Positions 42,782 through 57,380 of a stretch of DNA of 64,000 nt are shown here, in pieces. The notes under the pieces were generated by a model, which worked only from the letters and a program-made list of their open reading frames with translations, did no database searches and was not told the origin of the DNA. This stretch comes from Gigantopelta aegis (lineage: Eukaryota > Mollusca > Gastropoda > Neomphalida > Peltospiridae). The first letter of the stretch is position 1. Each line of letters begins with the position of its first letter. A program made the translations under genes and the position numbers. The DNA is taken from the NCBI RefSeq assembly GCF_016097555.1, contig NC_054701.1:793049-857048 (forward strand), given 5' to 3'.

Positions 42782-43169
42782 CCGGCCTCGGTGGCGTCGT
42801 GGTAGGCCATCGTTCTACAGGCTGGTAGGTACTGGGTTCGGATCCCAGTCGAGGCATGGGATTTTTAATCCAGATACCGACTCCAAACCCTGAGTGAGTG
42901 CTCCGCAAGGCTCAGTGGGTAGGTGTAAACCACTTGCACCGACCAGTGATCCATAACTGGTTCAACAAAGGCCATGATTTGTGCTATCCTGCCTGTGGGA
43001 AGCGCAAATAAAAGATCCCTTGCTGCTAATCGGAAAGAGTAGCCCACGAAGTGGTGACAGCGGGTTTCCTCTCAAAATCTGTGTGGTCCTTAACCATATG
43101 TCTGACGCCATATAACCGTAAATAACATGTGTTGAGTGCGTCGTTAAATAAAGCATTTCTTTCTTTCTT
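42782..43169 (+). mobile_element. Full-length tRNA-derived SINE
   Basis: The head (42783-42856) has Pol III boxes of tRNA type: box A in GGTGGCGTCGTGGTAGG and box B GGTTCGGATCC near 42835. A conserved body follows (ACTTGCACCGACCAGTGATC, AAAGATCCCTTGCTGCTAAT, CAGCGGGTTTCCTCTC), then a 3' domain GTGTTGAGTGCGTCGTTAAA and a (TTTC)n tail. The body is shared with the fragments at 4.5, 13.0 and 17.2 kb; the tail matches 1.33 kb. No target-site duplication was visible. It is the youngest SINE copy here. Confidence 0.88.
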
Positions 43170-43478
43170 TCCCACCCTCGAACATACATGTGAGGTCGTA
43201 CGCCTGTGGCTTGTAGTATCAAACCAATGGCTTACTTGGATATGAAGCTTGCACAGAATTGAAATCGGTATCGAGTTTAGCTTGATGCTCGACATTATAC
43301 ACGACCAGTCGCGGATTCAGGGGGAGATGCTGTCTTGGGGCACAAACGAGGACGTGTAGTCCCTATATATAACAACATAAAAACAATTACTAAGTCAATG
43401 TCATAATCTATGAACTTAAAAAGTATGCTGTTCTATAAACGTAAAATAAAATAATCACGAAATTCAATTAAGTCTTGA
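43170..43478. other. Spacer, no feature recognised
   Basis: Ordinary mixed sequence between the SINE and the 74-bp array. Confidence 0.5.
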
Positions 43479-44690
43479 TATATTTGTAACGAGACTCCAG
43501 TTAGTTGCACACCACCACTAATTACTCCATGCAGTTCATTACCTTTGAATGGTATATTTGTAACGAGACTCCAGTTAGTTGCACACCACCACTAATTACT
43601 CCATGCAGTTCATTACCTTTGAATGGTGTATTTGTAACGAGACCCCAGTTAGTTGCACACCACCACTAATTACTCCATGCAGTTCATTACCTTTGAATGG
43701 TGTATTTGTAACGAGACCCCAGTTAGTTGCACACCACCACTAATTACTCCATGCAGTTCATTACCTTTGAATGGTGTATTTGTAACGAGACCCCAGTTAG
43801 TTGCACACCACCACTAATTACTCCATGCAGTTCATTACCTTTGAATGGTGTATTTGTAACGAGACTCCAGTTAGTTGCACACCACCACTAATTACTCCAT
43901 GCAGTTCATTACCTTTGAATGGTATATTTGTAACGAGACCCACCACTAATTACTCCATGCAGTTCATTACCTTTGAATGGTATATTTGTAACGAGACTCC
44001 AGTTAGTTGCACACCACCACTAATTACTCCATGCAGTTCATTACCTTTGAATGGTGTATTTGTAACGAGACTCCAGTTAGTTGCACACCACCACTAATTA
44101 CTCCATGCAGTTCATTACCTTTGAATGGTGTATTTGTAACGAGACCCCAGTTAGTTGCACACCACCACTAATTACTCCATGCAGTTCATTACCTTTGAAT
44201 GGTGTATTTGTAACGAGACTCCAGTTAGTTGCACACCACCACTAATTACTCCATGCAGTTCATTACCTTTGAATGGTGTATTTGTAACGAGACTCCAGTT
44301 AGTTGCACACCACCACTAATTACTCCATGCAGTTCATTACCTTTGAATGGTGTATTTGTAACGAGACTCCAGTTAGTTGCACACCACCACTAATTACTCC
44401 ATGCAGTTCATTACCTTTGAATGGTGTATTTGTAACGAGACCCCAGTTAGTTGCACACCACCACTAATTACTCCATGCAGTTCATTACCTTTGAATGGTG
44501 TATTTGTAACGAGACTCCAGTTAGTTGCACACCACCACTAATTACTCCATGCAGTTCATTACCTTTGAATAGTATATTTGTAACTAGACTCCAGTTAGTT
44601 GCACACCACCACTAATTACTCCATGCAGTTCATTACCTTTGAACAGTATATTTGTAACTAGACCTCAGTTAGTTGCACACCACCACTAAT
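43479..44690. repeat. 74-bp minisatellite, about 16 units
   Basis: Unit TATATTTGTAACGAGACTCC, AGTTAGTTGCACACCACCAC, TAATTACTCCATGCAGTTCA, TTACCTTTGAATGG; starts at 43479, 43553 and so on. One unit near 43.93 kb is shortened by about 20 bp. Variation is limited to ACTCC/ACCCC and GGTGTA/GGTATA, in runs. Confidence 0.95.
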
Positions 44691-45299
44691 CAATTTCTCT
44701 GTGAGAATATATTCTGTGAAAAATACATCATTTTCATTTCAACTTATGTTCGTACTTATGAGTCGTTAAAACTCGCTTTGGGTGGGAGCCGGTACCGGGC
44801 TGAGAACCCTATATCTACCAGTCTTATGTCCGATGGTTTAACCACGATACCACCGAGACTGGTACAAAATACTTCAATATTGAATCAACATCATGTCGTA
44901 GGGTTTTACATGCACATACAGAACAACATATTGTAGCGCACGCTTGTCCTGGGCGCAGATGCCGGCCTTGGCTGATTCTTCCGTCCAGGACAGGAAAAGG
45001 GTTGAGGTGGGTGGAAGAGGGGACCGAGGGAGTGCAAGGGAACGCCAGCAGCTCGACCAGAATCGGTAGCGGGCGGGATCATGTGACAGAGTAATCAATA
45101 TAGGTCGACGACAAACATTTTCAGTTAGCCATCCTCGTGCCCGATTCGCCTGGCATATGACAGCCAGCGACCTTAATCGCTTAGTCAGCAGATCTTCCAC
45201 AAACGTGAATGCTCAATTAACCGTTGTTAAGAATGTGTGCTGTCAAACACTCGGTTCAAAACTAATGTAAGTTTTGTATTAATATACAGCAACGTATTT
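44691..45299. other. Spacer with a tRNA-like SINE relic
   Basis: Around 44780-44865 the text GGTACCGGGCTGAGAACCCT, ATGTCCGATGGTTTAACCAC and ACCACCGAGACTGG looks, on the minus strand, like a degenerate tRNA-type SINE head. The GC-rich part at 44940-45190 is open on the minus strand for about 108 codons, but I recognise nothing in it. Confidence 0.3.
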
Positions 45300-45875
45300 T
45301 GACTAGTCTAATGTATATTATCTTTGAAACGAGACATAAGTTAATAATTTGGTGAGTCTAATGTAGGCCCTATATTATCTTTGTAACGAGACACAAGTTG
45401 ATAATTTGACGAGTCTAATGTAGGCCCTATAGTATCTTTGTAACGAGACATAAGTTGATAATTTGACGAGTGTATTGTAGGCCCTATAGTATCTTTGTAA
45501 CGAGACATAAGTTAATAATTTGGCGAGTGTATTGTAGGCCCTATAGTATCTTTGTAACGAGACATAAGTTAATAATTTGACGAGTGTAATGTAGGCCCTA
45601 TATTATTTTTGTAAAGAGACATAAGTTGATAATTTGACGAGTGTAATGTAGGCCCTATGGTATCTTTGTAACGAGAAATAAGTTGATAATTTGACGAGTC
45701 TAATGTGGGCCCTATATTATCTTTGTAACGAGACACAAGTTGATAATTTGACGAATCTAATGTGGGCCCTATATTATCTTTGTAACGAGACATAAGTTGA
45801 TAATTTGACGAGTCTAATGTAGACCCTATAGTATCTTTGTAACGAGACATAATTTGATAATTTGACGAGTCTAAA
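45300..45875. repeat. 58-bp minisatellite, about 10 units
   Basis: Unit TATCTTTGTAACGAGACATA, AGTTGATAATTTGACGAGTC, TAATGTAGGCCCTATAT. It shares the block TTTGTAACGAGAC with the 74-bp array 600 bp upstream. Units vary at several sites. Confidence 0.92.
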
Positions 45876-45898
45876 GCACATGTATCGACACACCTCAC

Positions 45899-46044
45899 CT
45901 GGATCTAAATCATTGCAGCCATTAGATTTCCTTGCAAACAGAATACTGTTGGAACGTTTGCGGCTACTGTTCGACTTCCCGCGCCACGTGTGGCACCGGC
46001 TCTTACTATGCATCCACTCGACACCACAGCAGTCGTTGCACAAC
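45899..46044 (-). CDS. GC-rich candidate exon with cysteine-rich reading
   Basis: On the minus strand an acceptor with a long poly-C tract (C run, then CTCTTTGTGTGCAG) and a donor GATCCAG|GTGAGG bound 146 nt. The frame entered in phase 2 reads LCNDCCGVEWMHSKSRC, then basic RKRSNS, and leaves in phase 1. However, the patch is open in most of the six frames, and one plus-strand frame also gives a cysteine-rich text (CSTSRATCGTG). GC-rich islands like this mark exons elsewhere in the window. Strand and product remain undecided. Confidence 0.3.
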
Positions 46045-46456
46045 CTGCACACAAAGAGGTGGGGGGGGGGGGGGGGGGGGAGTGTAAATGCATTTTTCGT
46101 CTTTTAACTTCCTGGATGTAACCTATTCTGCGTTTTGACGAAACTGAACACTGCACAAAACCATACACCATAATATGTAGGCCGAACACTGTCGAGACAA
46201 AAAAAAGTATCCCAAAGTCGAAATGTTACCAATAACTAATAAACATTGAATAAGTATTACATGAGTTATGTTTTAAAATCTACTTTTTAAAAACAAAAAA
46301 CAATCCATTTCTTTATGTGCCGAAAAATCAGCATGTTTTTCAGTTCACTTAAAGCCGAAAACATCTTCAAATATATCGGCAACAAGGTAATTAAATCAGG
46401 TAAACTTGTACCACTGGTCTGATGGTGACGTTCACAGACGAAGAAGAGTGAACTAA
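46045..46456. other. Spacer with a G homopolymer
   Basis: A run of about 20 G (46061-46080) next to the candidate exon; the rest is AT-rich without features. Confidence 0.6.
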
Positions 46457-46984
46457 TGTAGCCTACTCAAAAGTATTCGTTTCCCCAAAAGAAACACAAC
46501 AAGGCTGGGAAGGGTTTGAGGGTTTATTCAAATGGTGACGCTCTATCACACCATACGCGTGGTTCTTCGTTGTGGGCGATGAACCGTATAGGATGATAAC
46601 ACTACTACCTGGACTTCGTCCTGTAAGTGCCAAAAGAAAGTGAAGATAACAAAAGGCTCAGGAAAAGGAAAAGGCAAGTTTTACCTTGTGTAAGTATGTA
46701 ACGTGTACTGTGACTGTCTACACTCAGCGCTACACGGACCTGACTCACGATCACGTGACACTAAATACGCACAGCCATTGGATAGAACCAACCAATGGCT
46801 CGTCCCTAGCCAGTATGGCGGCAAACAACCATAAAAGGCTTTGTCTAATGCACCAATATGACATTTTCAACGCAGATTGAGAATATCCTATACTAAAATA
46901 AATAGAATCCTAAAATAAATATTAATAGTAATAGATAAAATATGTTATTTATATACAAACGGACAATATTTATTCCCCGTTACA
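46457..46984 (-). repeat. LTR (left) of the minus-strand element
   Basis: 528 bp with TG..CA ends. It contains the CCAATGGCTCGTCCC region near 46790 and, on the minus strand, AT-rich promoter-like sequence. It is diverged from the right LTR. Confidence 0.82.
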
Positions 46985-47185
46985 TACTCGCCCTAGTTGT
47001 AAAATGACGTCCTCGTCATTTAATGTCATATGACCCCAGTGAACTTGTAACAATCTGCAGTATTGCATTCACTGCTTCTATCGGCATCTGATCAAATAAG
47101 TTCATTGAAGCCATATCCGTGAGAATTGTTACTCTGTCCTTCCAGTCACATCCCAAAGACTTGATCATGGCAAAATCCCCATGTG

Positions 47186-48719
47186 TCATCCACTTTGGAG
47201 GCCGTGTCTCCCTAATGGATCGTCTTGGAATAGGAACAGGACTCCTAATATCTTCAGATTCAGAAAAAAATCTGCAACAGGCTCAACCTCTGCTATCTCA
47301 TCCGCAACTGTCTCATGGTCTGAACTAGCTACTTCACCTACAAGTGATGTCTCATGAACATCCATTGACGAAGTGCTGTCTATTCCCATAACAGTCAGCA
47401 GCAGGTGCGGTGCTGGCATCTGTTGGTTCTGTGAGACATTAGGTTGCCTCTGTAACCAGCACAACAGAATCGACTTGAAGATCGTCTTCATCATCCGACG
47501 GGGTTGCTCCGTCGTCCATTTCCATTGGTGGTATCCTTTCAGCAATAATTTCAGTTGGCTTTTGTCGCTGTCGTTGGGTTGGTCGTCTTGGTTTTGGTGT
47601 TGGCACATCTGGAACATTGATAGCTGTGGGAAGAGATCCCATTGGTAACAGAAGGTTTCTGTGAAGTGTTCTACTTTTACCGTGTCCATTTTCCTTCTGC
47701 ACCACAAAAACAGGGATATCCTTGTTTGGCTGATCTTGGATAAGGTAAGGTTCTTCTTCCCATCTGTCGGCAATCTTATGCTTACCATCGAATGCCAATA
47801 TTCTAACCAAAACCAAATCCATAGTGTACAATAAAGTTATTAAATAACACTTCTGCAGTTGTTCTAGCAGTCTGATTCCTCGTAGGTATGGCTTGAGCGT
47901 ATCGAGTGAAATGGTCTGTTATAACAAGGATATTTTGGAAGCCGCCCTTTGAAGTCTCCAATATAAGAAAGTCCAGGCAAACTATCTCAAGAGGCTGACT
48001 AGTTGTGATGTTGATAAGTGGTGCCCTGCTGTTGGTTGGACCTTTCCGGCGAAGACATCTGTCACAGCTCTTAATCCACTCATCGACTCTTGGACATGGC
48101 TGGCCAGTAAAATCTATCCTTTAACAGAGCAAGTGTCCTCTCACGGCCCAATGTCGTTGTGGAGCCCTTGCAATGCCATGGGTACTAACTGTATCTTCTC
48201 ATCTCCATTAACCAGTGTAGATCAATATAAAACTCCCCTATACACTTTTAGATGATCAAACTTCCGGTACAACGCTAGTGCTTCTGCTGAGTGAGGCAGC
48301 CCTTGTAGAGATGGTTTTGTTCCTTGTGTCAAGCTTCTCAGGAATGGTTCTATGGTTATATATCCAGTTTGGTGATGTCTCCAACGTCTCAAAGTCATGT
48401 TATTGATTGAATGTCCATCTTCATCCTTGTCATCAATTACATCCGATGACATACAGAGACTTTCAATATAACTGGGAGTGTGACATGCTGCTGCGATCGC
48501 CTTGATGGATTCAGAGGTAGTACCTAGCCGCTCTTCTCCGCTGTAGTTATTACCTGTGAGGCGCGAGAGCGCGTCAGCATCTGTATTGCTTTTCCCTGTC
48601 CGGTACTGAATTGAAAAATCGTAAGACACTAGGGAGGCTAACCATCTATGGCCTGTGGCATCTAGTTTAGCCGTGGTTATCCGTAAACACAACAAACTTG
48701 TGGCCGTATAAATTATCAC
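47186..48719 (-). pseudogene. Pol remnants of the minus-strand LTR element, copy 1
   Basis: On the minus strand the RNase H/RT end (HRWLASLVSYDFSIQYRTGK, DADALSRL) near 48.55-48.7 kb is followed by integrase zinc-binding and core fragments. A C-terminal integrase-type region (DRWEEEPYLIQDQP, KENGHGKSRTLHRN) lies near 47.6-47.83 kb. Degenerate. Confidence 0.75.
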
Positions 48720-50330
<1,611 letters not shown>

Positions 50331-50740
50331 GAAGTTCAGCAAACACAAACTGAAACTTTCAAACACTTGTTACGAAGTCATTGTTCACACCGCTGCCACA
50401 AATACACAAAATTACTTCCGTTCCTCCACTGTCCGTGTGTCTGTGGAAACAGGATGTGACGTCCGATGGTCGGGCGATGTGTCCCATTCATTATTGTCTG
50501 AGAGACTCGGGTCCCTACGTCGGCTCCATTGTAGCCTACTCAAAAGTATTCGTTTCCCCAAAAGAAACACAACAGGGCTGGGAAGGGTTCGAAGGTTTAT
50601 TCAAATGGTGACGCTCTATCACACCATACGCGTGGTTCTTCGCTGTGGGCGATGATCCGTATAGGATGATAACACTACTACCTGGACTTCGTCCTGTAAG
50701 TCACATCCCAAAGACTTGATCATGGCAAAATCCCCATGTG

Positions 50741-52274
50741 TCATCCACTTTGGAGGCCGTGTCTCCCTAATGGATCGTCTTGGAATAGGAACAGGACTCC
50801 TAATATCTTCAGATTCAGAAAAAAATCTGCAACAGGCTCAACCTCTGCTATCTCATCCGCAACTGTCTCATGGTCTGAACTAGCTACTTCACCTACAAGT
50901 GATGTCTCATGAACATCCATTGACGAAGTGCTGTCTATTCCCATAACAGTCAGCAGCAGGTGCGGTGCTGGCATCTGTTGGTTCTGTGAGACATTAGGTT
51001 GCCTCTGTAACCAGCACAACAGAATCGACTTGAAGATCGTCTTCATCATCCGACGGGGTTGCTCCGTCGTCCATTTCCATTGGTGGTATCCTTTCAGCAA
51101 TAATTTCAGTTGGCTTTTGTCGCTGTCGTTGGGTTGGTCGTCTTGGTTTTGGTGTTGGCACATCTGGAACATTGATAGCTGTGGGAAGAGATCCCATTGG
51201 TAACAGAAGGTTTCTGTGAAGTGTTCTACTTTTACCGTGTCCATTTTCCTTCTGCACCACAAAAACAGGGATATCCTTGTTTGGCTGATCTTGGATAAGG
51301 TAAGGTTCTTCTTCCCATCTGTCGGCAATCTTATGCTTACCATCGAATGCCAATATTCTAACCAAAACCAAATCCATAGTGTACAATAAAGTTATTAAAT
51401 AACACTTCTGCAGTTGTTCTAGCAGTCTGATTCCTCGTAGGTATGGCTTGAGCGTATCGAGTGAAATGGTCTGTTATAACAAGGATATTTTGGAAGCCGC
51501 CCTTTGAAGTCTCCAATATAAGAAAGTCCAGGCAAACTATCTCAAGAGGCTGACTAGTTGTGATGTTGATAAGTGGTGCCCTGCTGTTGGTTGGACCTTT
51601 CCGGCGAAGACATCTGTCACAGCTCTTAATCCACTCATCGACTCTTGGACATGGCTGGCCAGTAAAATCTATCCTTTAACAGAGCAAGTGTCCTCTCACG
51701 GCCCAATGTCGTTGTGGAGCCCTTGCAATGCCATGGGTACTAACTGTATCTTCTCATCTCCATTAACCAGTGTAGATCAATATAAAACTCCCCTATACAC
51801 TTTTAGATGATCAAACTTCCGGTACAACGCTAGTGCTTCTGCTGAGTGAGGCAGCCCTTGTAGAGATGGTTTTGTTCCTTGTGTCAAGCTTCTCAGGAAT
51901 GGTTCTATGGTTATATATCCAGTTTGGTGATGTCTCCAACGTCTCAAAGTCATGTTATTGATTGAATGTCCATCTTCATCCTTGTCATCAATTACATCCG
52001 ATGACATACAGAGACTTTCAATATAACTGGGAGTGTGACATGCTGCTGCGATCGCCTTGATGGATTCAGAGGTAGTACCTAGCCGCTCTTCTCCGCTGTA
52101 GTTATTACCTGTGAGGCGCGAGAGCGCGTCAGCATCTGTATTGCTTTTCCCTGTCCGGTACTGAATTGAAAAATCGTAAGACACTAGGGAGGCTAACCAT
52201 CTATGGCCTGTGGCATCTAGTTTAGCCGTGGTTATCCGTAAACACAACAAACTTGTGGCCGTATAAATTATCAC
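50741..52274 (-). pseudogene. Pol remnants of the minus-strand LTR element, copy 2
   Basis: Same remnants as at 47186-48719 (RNase H end, integrase pieces), with no difference seen in the stretches compared; part of the second unit of the tandem duplication. Confidence 0.75.
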
Positions 52275-53192
52275 CGAATTTCTCAGTATTTGCCCATTTC
52301 AGTGCCAAAAATTCTAGTTAATGACACCTGCAAGAGAAACAAAATGTTTTCTTTTTCTACAACAATGCAAAGGTATCAGTGCTGAAATACAATCCAAACA
52401 ATATGAAAATTATGAGCAAATAAATCACATTTAGGTAATATCAATACACATCACAGTACATACAACAAGAAACACAACATACATACAACAATGGGTTTAT
52501 GCGAGTATCTATTCACTCTGCGCCACTTTCTGATAAAGAAAGTGTCGGCTCCAAACAGGAACAAGGTGTATCACTGGTGATCACCTCTTGGTCAATTACA
52601 CAAACATCAAATATTCACACGTCAAACACCTTGAGTCAGGCAACACACCCTGGGTGCACTGACTACTATAAAACAGAACGCCTTAAAACTAGCACCTAGA
52701 TCAAATGCCTTAAAAGTAAACAACACACAAACTATTTGGGCAACTAGAACTCTAAGGCCGGGGTGTCACTAACACAAACCTGAAATAACACATTCACATC
52801 TGCGCTGATGTGTATCAGTGTGTATGTATGTATGTATGTGCGTCAAGAAAGAAAAGCTGAAAAGAAACAGTATTCAGCAAGTCAGCAAAAGAAAACAAAA
52901 GTTAGAATTGTGCAATGCAATGTGTATTAAATGCAAAACAATTACTAAAATTAATATCAGGTGCAACCTAACAATAATATAGTTATAATTAAACTATTTT
53001 AGTTCCTAACTATTATTGCATTACATTATTTCCAGTTATGGAGTCCTATCTAATTTAATTTCTAGATTTGAACTACCTATTCAGTACGACAGGATTTAAA
53101 ATGACACTAACCTAACATTCAAATAACCCACAGCAAGGATGAAGATCACAGAATGCTAAATTAAATAGCATGTCATCACATCAAGAAAGGGG

Positions 53193-53196
<4 letters not shown>

Positions 53197-53252
<56 letters not shown>
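53197..53252. repeat. (AT)n microsatellite, second copy
   Basis: About 28 AT repeats then (CA)n; the short allele of the tract at 49639-49730. Confidence 0.95.
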
Positions 53253-53263
<11 letters not shown>

Positions 53264-54051
53264 AAAACAAAAAAACTAAACAAATCAAGTTCAAAAATAA
53301 TAAAAATTCTCAAATAAACAAACATTACACCAAGTAAAGATGAAGAAGAAAAAAATCAGGAACAAACCACAAATTATATAAAAACAAAATTAAATTCAAA
53401 AACAAAATTCAAAACAAAAAAAACAAATAAACAAACAAGTCACATAAGAATATAAATAAATTCAAATTAAAGCAAACAATTATTCAGTGAAAAGGAGAAA
53501 AAATCAATATTAAACAATTGATATATTTACTTATTTACTAAACTTAGTATTATATAAATAAACCAGGTCACAGAAACCGATAAAAAAAAATATTCAACAC
53601 GGTTAAACTATGTCACAAGGTCGTTGAAATTATTCAACAACTTTGTAGCCAAAAAAATTTAAATAATAATAAATAAAATATAACGGTACAAAAGTATACC
53701 TAGAGTTACATTAGAATATTAAAAAAACAAATCCAAAAACAAACTAAATACAATTAAGAAACAAAAACTACTTGCAGGTTTGTTTACATACGAGTACACA
53801 TATGCAATAATAATGGGCATGTACTCACATATACATCAAGAAAAGAATATATGAAGTTCAGCAAACACAAACTGAAACTTTCAAACACTTGTTACGAAGT
53901 CATTGTTCACACCGCTGCCACAAATACACAAAATTACTTCCGTTCCTCCACTGTCCGTGTGTCTGTGGAAACAGGATGTGACGTCCGATGGTCGGGCGAT
54001 GTGTCCCATTCATTATTGTCTGAGAGACTCGGGTCCCTACGTCGGCTCCAT

Positions 54052-54585
54052 TGTAGCCTACTCAAAAGTATTCGTTTCCCCAAAAGAAACACAACAGGGC
54101 TGGGAAGGGTTCGAAGGTTTATTCAAATGGTGACGCTCTATCACACCATACGCGTGGTTCTTCGCTGTGGGCGATGATCCGTATAGGATGATAACACTAC
54201 TACCTGGACTTCGTCCTGTAAGTGCCAAAAGAAAGTCTGAAGATAATGAAAGGCTCAGGAAAAGGAAAAGGCAAGTCGTTGTACCCTGTGTACGTATGTG
54301 ACGTGTATTGTGACTGTCTACACTCAGCGCTGCACGAACCTAACTCACGATCACGTGACACCAAATACACATAGCCATTGGATAGAACCAACCAATGGCT
54401 CGTCCCTAGCCAGTATGGCGGGAAACAACCATAAAAGGTTTTGTCTAATGCACCAATATGATATTTTCAACGCAGATTGAGAATATCCTATAATAAAATA
54501 AATAGAATCCTAAAATAAATAGTAATAGTAATAGATAAAATATGTTATTTATATACAAACGGCCAAATATTTATTCCCCGTTACA
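54052..54585 (-). repeat. LTR (right) of the minus-strand element
   Basis: 534 bp, TGTAGCCTAC to CCCCGTTACA; this is the 5' LTR in element orientation. A third, partial LTR edge lies at about 50530-50700 as part of the duplicated block. Confidence 0.82.
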
Positions 54586-55330
54586 ATAACGCCTTTAATA
54601 ATGACATTCATTCATTCTTTCTTTATTGACTTTAAGCTATAAAGCTCATAAGTTACAATCAAGAACATATATAAATACACAAATACACAGGTGAACAATA
54701 GTGACACATAATGAGGGTCATTCTCCATTAAGTGCACTTTTTTATTTTCTCAATAGTATCATTTCAAAAATTATTTTGATATAGACATTATAAGTATATT
54801 TTTAATATAAAAATGCTTAAATGTTTTATCTTAATTAGAAAAAGATATCTCAACTACTTGCATGTCAGAACATTTTGTCATTGGTGTTACGGACGATAGA
54901 ACAAGTATGCAAGTATGACAAATGCATCAGATTTAAAAAGAAACTTACATATACTGAAGTTCAGATGTCACATACATATGCCCAAGGGTTTTCATCCAAT
55001 ATGAAAGCTGAATATGTGCAATTAAATGACTCAAAAGATGATCATATATTTATATTGATATTTATGACATGGCATTTTTATTGTAGTTTATGTTTCTGTG
55101 GTATTTATATTATTTTTAACACAATGTGGGTGTTTTGGGGTTTTTTTTGCAATATATATATGCATATTACACATTGCTTTTAACACAAATTCAACACGAG
55201 GTTCCAGTCTTGAAATTAGAGTAACTAGATGCATATTGTTTATTGTTTTATTGTTTGTATTTCATTCAATACCAGTTTCTCCACAATGGCATTAAAACTA
55301 ATGATTCAAACATTATTTAAAGAACTTTCA
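54586..55330. other. Unassigned AT-rich sequence, possible LINE tail
   Basis: CATTCATTCATTCTTTCTTT followed by ATTGACTTTAAGCTATAAAG at about 54607-54650 looks like the 3' end and short tail repeat of a minus-strand retroelement. The rest, including a T run at 55140-55148, shows nothing. Confidence 0.35.
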
Positions 55331-56032
55331 TGTAAAAGTTTATATTGTGCATTGACCATAACTGTAAATTTGCATGTGTTTTGCATTGACAAGTTTCTCT
55401 ATCTGGTTCAGTAGGTGACCGGACCCAAAACGGCCTCATCTTGCAGAAGAATGAATATGATATCGCTATTGGTGATTCTGCCAGGAACTTGATGTGTAGG
55501 TTTTGCAAACTCTCACACAATAGTCGACGTTGTTTCTTAACTTTATGAAGAGTAACAGTATTCGTTTTACCTGTAATGATCCTGCTGACATCATCACGAA
55601 GATAAAGTTACATATTTTCTTCTGCAGGTCAACCTTTGCTCTAATGCTTCTGATACCATCTACATATCCTTTCTTGTGTCTTCCATTTGAAAATCCTATT
55701 GCCCGTCTTGCTAATGTCATTACTCTGTACTTTCTCAGAATCCTTCCTGAAAATATTTGTCGAAAGTTTTGCTTTGCTCGATCAGTTTTGGTATGAGAAT
55801 ACTTGCTTCTTAGCTGCTGCAGTAAAGCATAGTGGAATGTATTCCGTACTTTTGAAGGTTTCATATGCCATATGCGCATGAGGTGTTTGGTTTTTGATCT
55901 TGGTGTACGTTGCCGATATGTATTTGATGCCATTTTTCTTTTAAGGCGATGGTACCTCGTTTTGTATTTGTTAAGATTTCGCTTTTCCTTTTCTAACTGT
56001 TGTCTTAACTTCACATTCTCTGTGTGTACTTT

Positions 56033-56144
<112 letters not shown>

Positions 56145-56346
56145 TAACTAATCGTCTACCTTGCCTACGTTGTCTGGGATAAATTATCACAGACCCAAAT
56201 GGAGATGCAGGTGGAGTTATGAACGCTGCTTGATTCCTATGATGCCTGCTTCTTTGTTGTTGGTGTCGCCAGATCTTTCTCTGATGCCTATGTTCTTTTG
56301 GTGTAAGATCAGAAACCAAGCGCTTCTGTCCTGATGCTAGATCTGC

Positions 56347-56610
56347 CTGATATTTCTCTCTGTTCTTCTGAAGGTATTGTGCACGACATTCTGATATTTC
56401 TCTCTGTTCTTCTGAAGGTATTGTGCACGACATTCTGATATTTCTCTCTGTTCTTCTGAAGGTATTGTGCACGACATTCTGATATTTCTCTCTGTTCTTC
56501 TGAAGGTATTGTGCACGACATTCTGATATTTCTCTCTGTTCTTCTGAAGGTATTGTGCACGACATTCTGATATTTCTCTGTTCTTCTGAAGGTATTGTGC
56601 ACGACATTCT
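56347..56610. repeat. 44-bp minisatellite within the coding remnant, about 6 units
   Basis: Unit TGATATTTCTCTCTGTTCTT, CTGAAGGTATTGTGCACGAC, ATTC. The left-most unit ends against TCTGCCTGATATTT and one unit is 42 bp. On the minus strand the units read successively ECRAQYLQKNREKYQ, NVVHNTFRRTERNIR and MSCTIPSEEQREIS because 44 is not a multiple of three. Confidence 0.93.
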
Positions 56611-56739
56611 GGGTTGGCATAACGCTTAGCTCTGTAGCGTCTTTGTTTCTCAGCATTAGTGCCATAACTGCAATAATAAGAAACAAGAAATCAACAGAAT
56701 GATAAATAAGTTTGAAAAAAAGTCCATATAACACCAAAT

Positions 56740-57181
56740 AATTAAAATGGACAAAATAATGGATAGGTCTATTTGTTAACGGTAACTCAGCACATTTGAA
56801 ACTTCAGTTGTTTGGTGTCTGACTTGGTCTAGTGTGAGGCAATATGCTACTGTCATAAAGGCTACTCGTACCATAAAGCAGCAAGGAATCTGTCATATGC
56901 ACTTTCACAAATACAGGACAGTACATACCATGTCCTTTGCTGCACCTGGTTATGATAGGACAAAAAAGCTAGAGTCCTGTATCGGTCGTACAAACCATTA
57001 CTTTTCAGTTGAGCACTACGCTTGATCTACATACTACCCCTGGATAGAACAACTGTGTGTGTGTGTGTGTGTGTGTTTTCTCTGTGTGTGGGGGGCGTGG
57101 GTATGTGTAGGTGGGTGGGTGGGTGTGACAGGTGTGTTTGTCTTTGTGTGCATGGGGGGGGGGGGGTATTGTGTGTATGTG

Positions 57182-57227
<46 letters not shown>

Positions 57228-57380
57228 AAGTACGGATATTAATTTAATAACACCCATTCATCCACAGAGAAAACCCTCAGACAGCCAGTGAGACTGACAG
57301 GCAACATTCATACACACAATCAAGCAGACAAAAAGAGGGAGAAAATTGTATATATTGGTGCTAAATGTACATATAATAGT
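56740..57380. other. Spacer with (TG)n tracts
   Basis: (TG)n at about 57055-57076 and 57185-57225, and a G run near 57154-57165. No gene; the cysteine/valine-rich frames here come from the TG repeats. Confidence 0.7.

Noticed and set aside
42783-42856. A genuine tRNA gene
   Set aside because: Box A and box B are present, but the sequence continues into a SINE body and (TTTC)n tail and does not fold into a full cloverleaf by eye.
45911-46060. Thrombospondin type 1 repeat on the plus strand
   Set aside because: CSTSRATCGTG is suggestive, but the spacing between the first two cysteines is longer than usual, an in-frame TAG precedes it, and a competing minus-strand exon has better splice sites.
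57022-57291. Cys/Val-rich frame resembling a toxin-like peptide
   Set aside because: It is the translation of (TG)n tracts.
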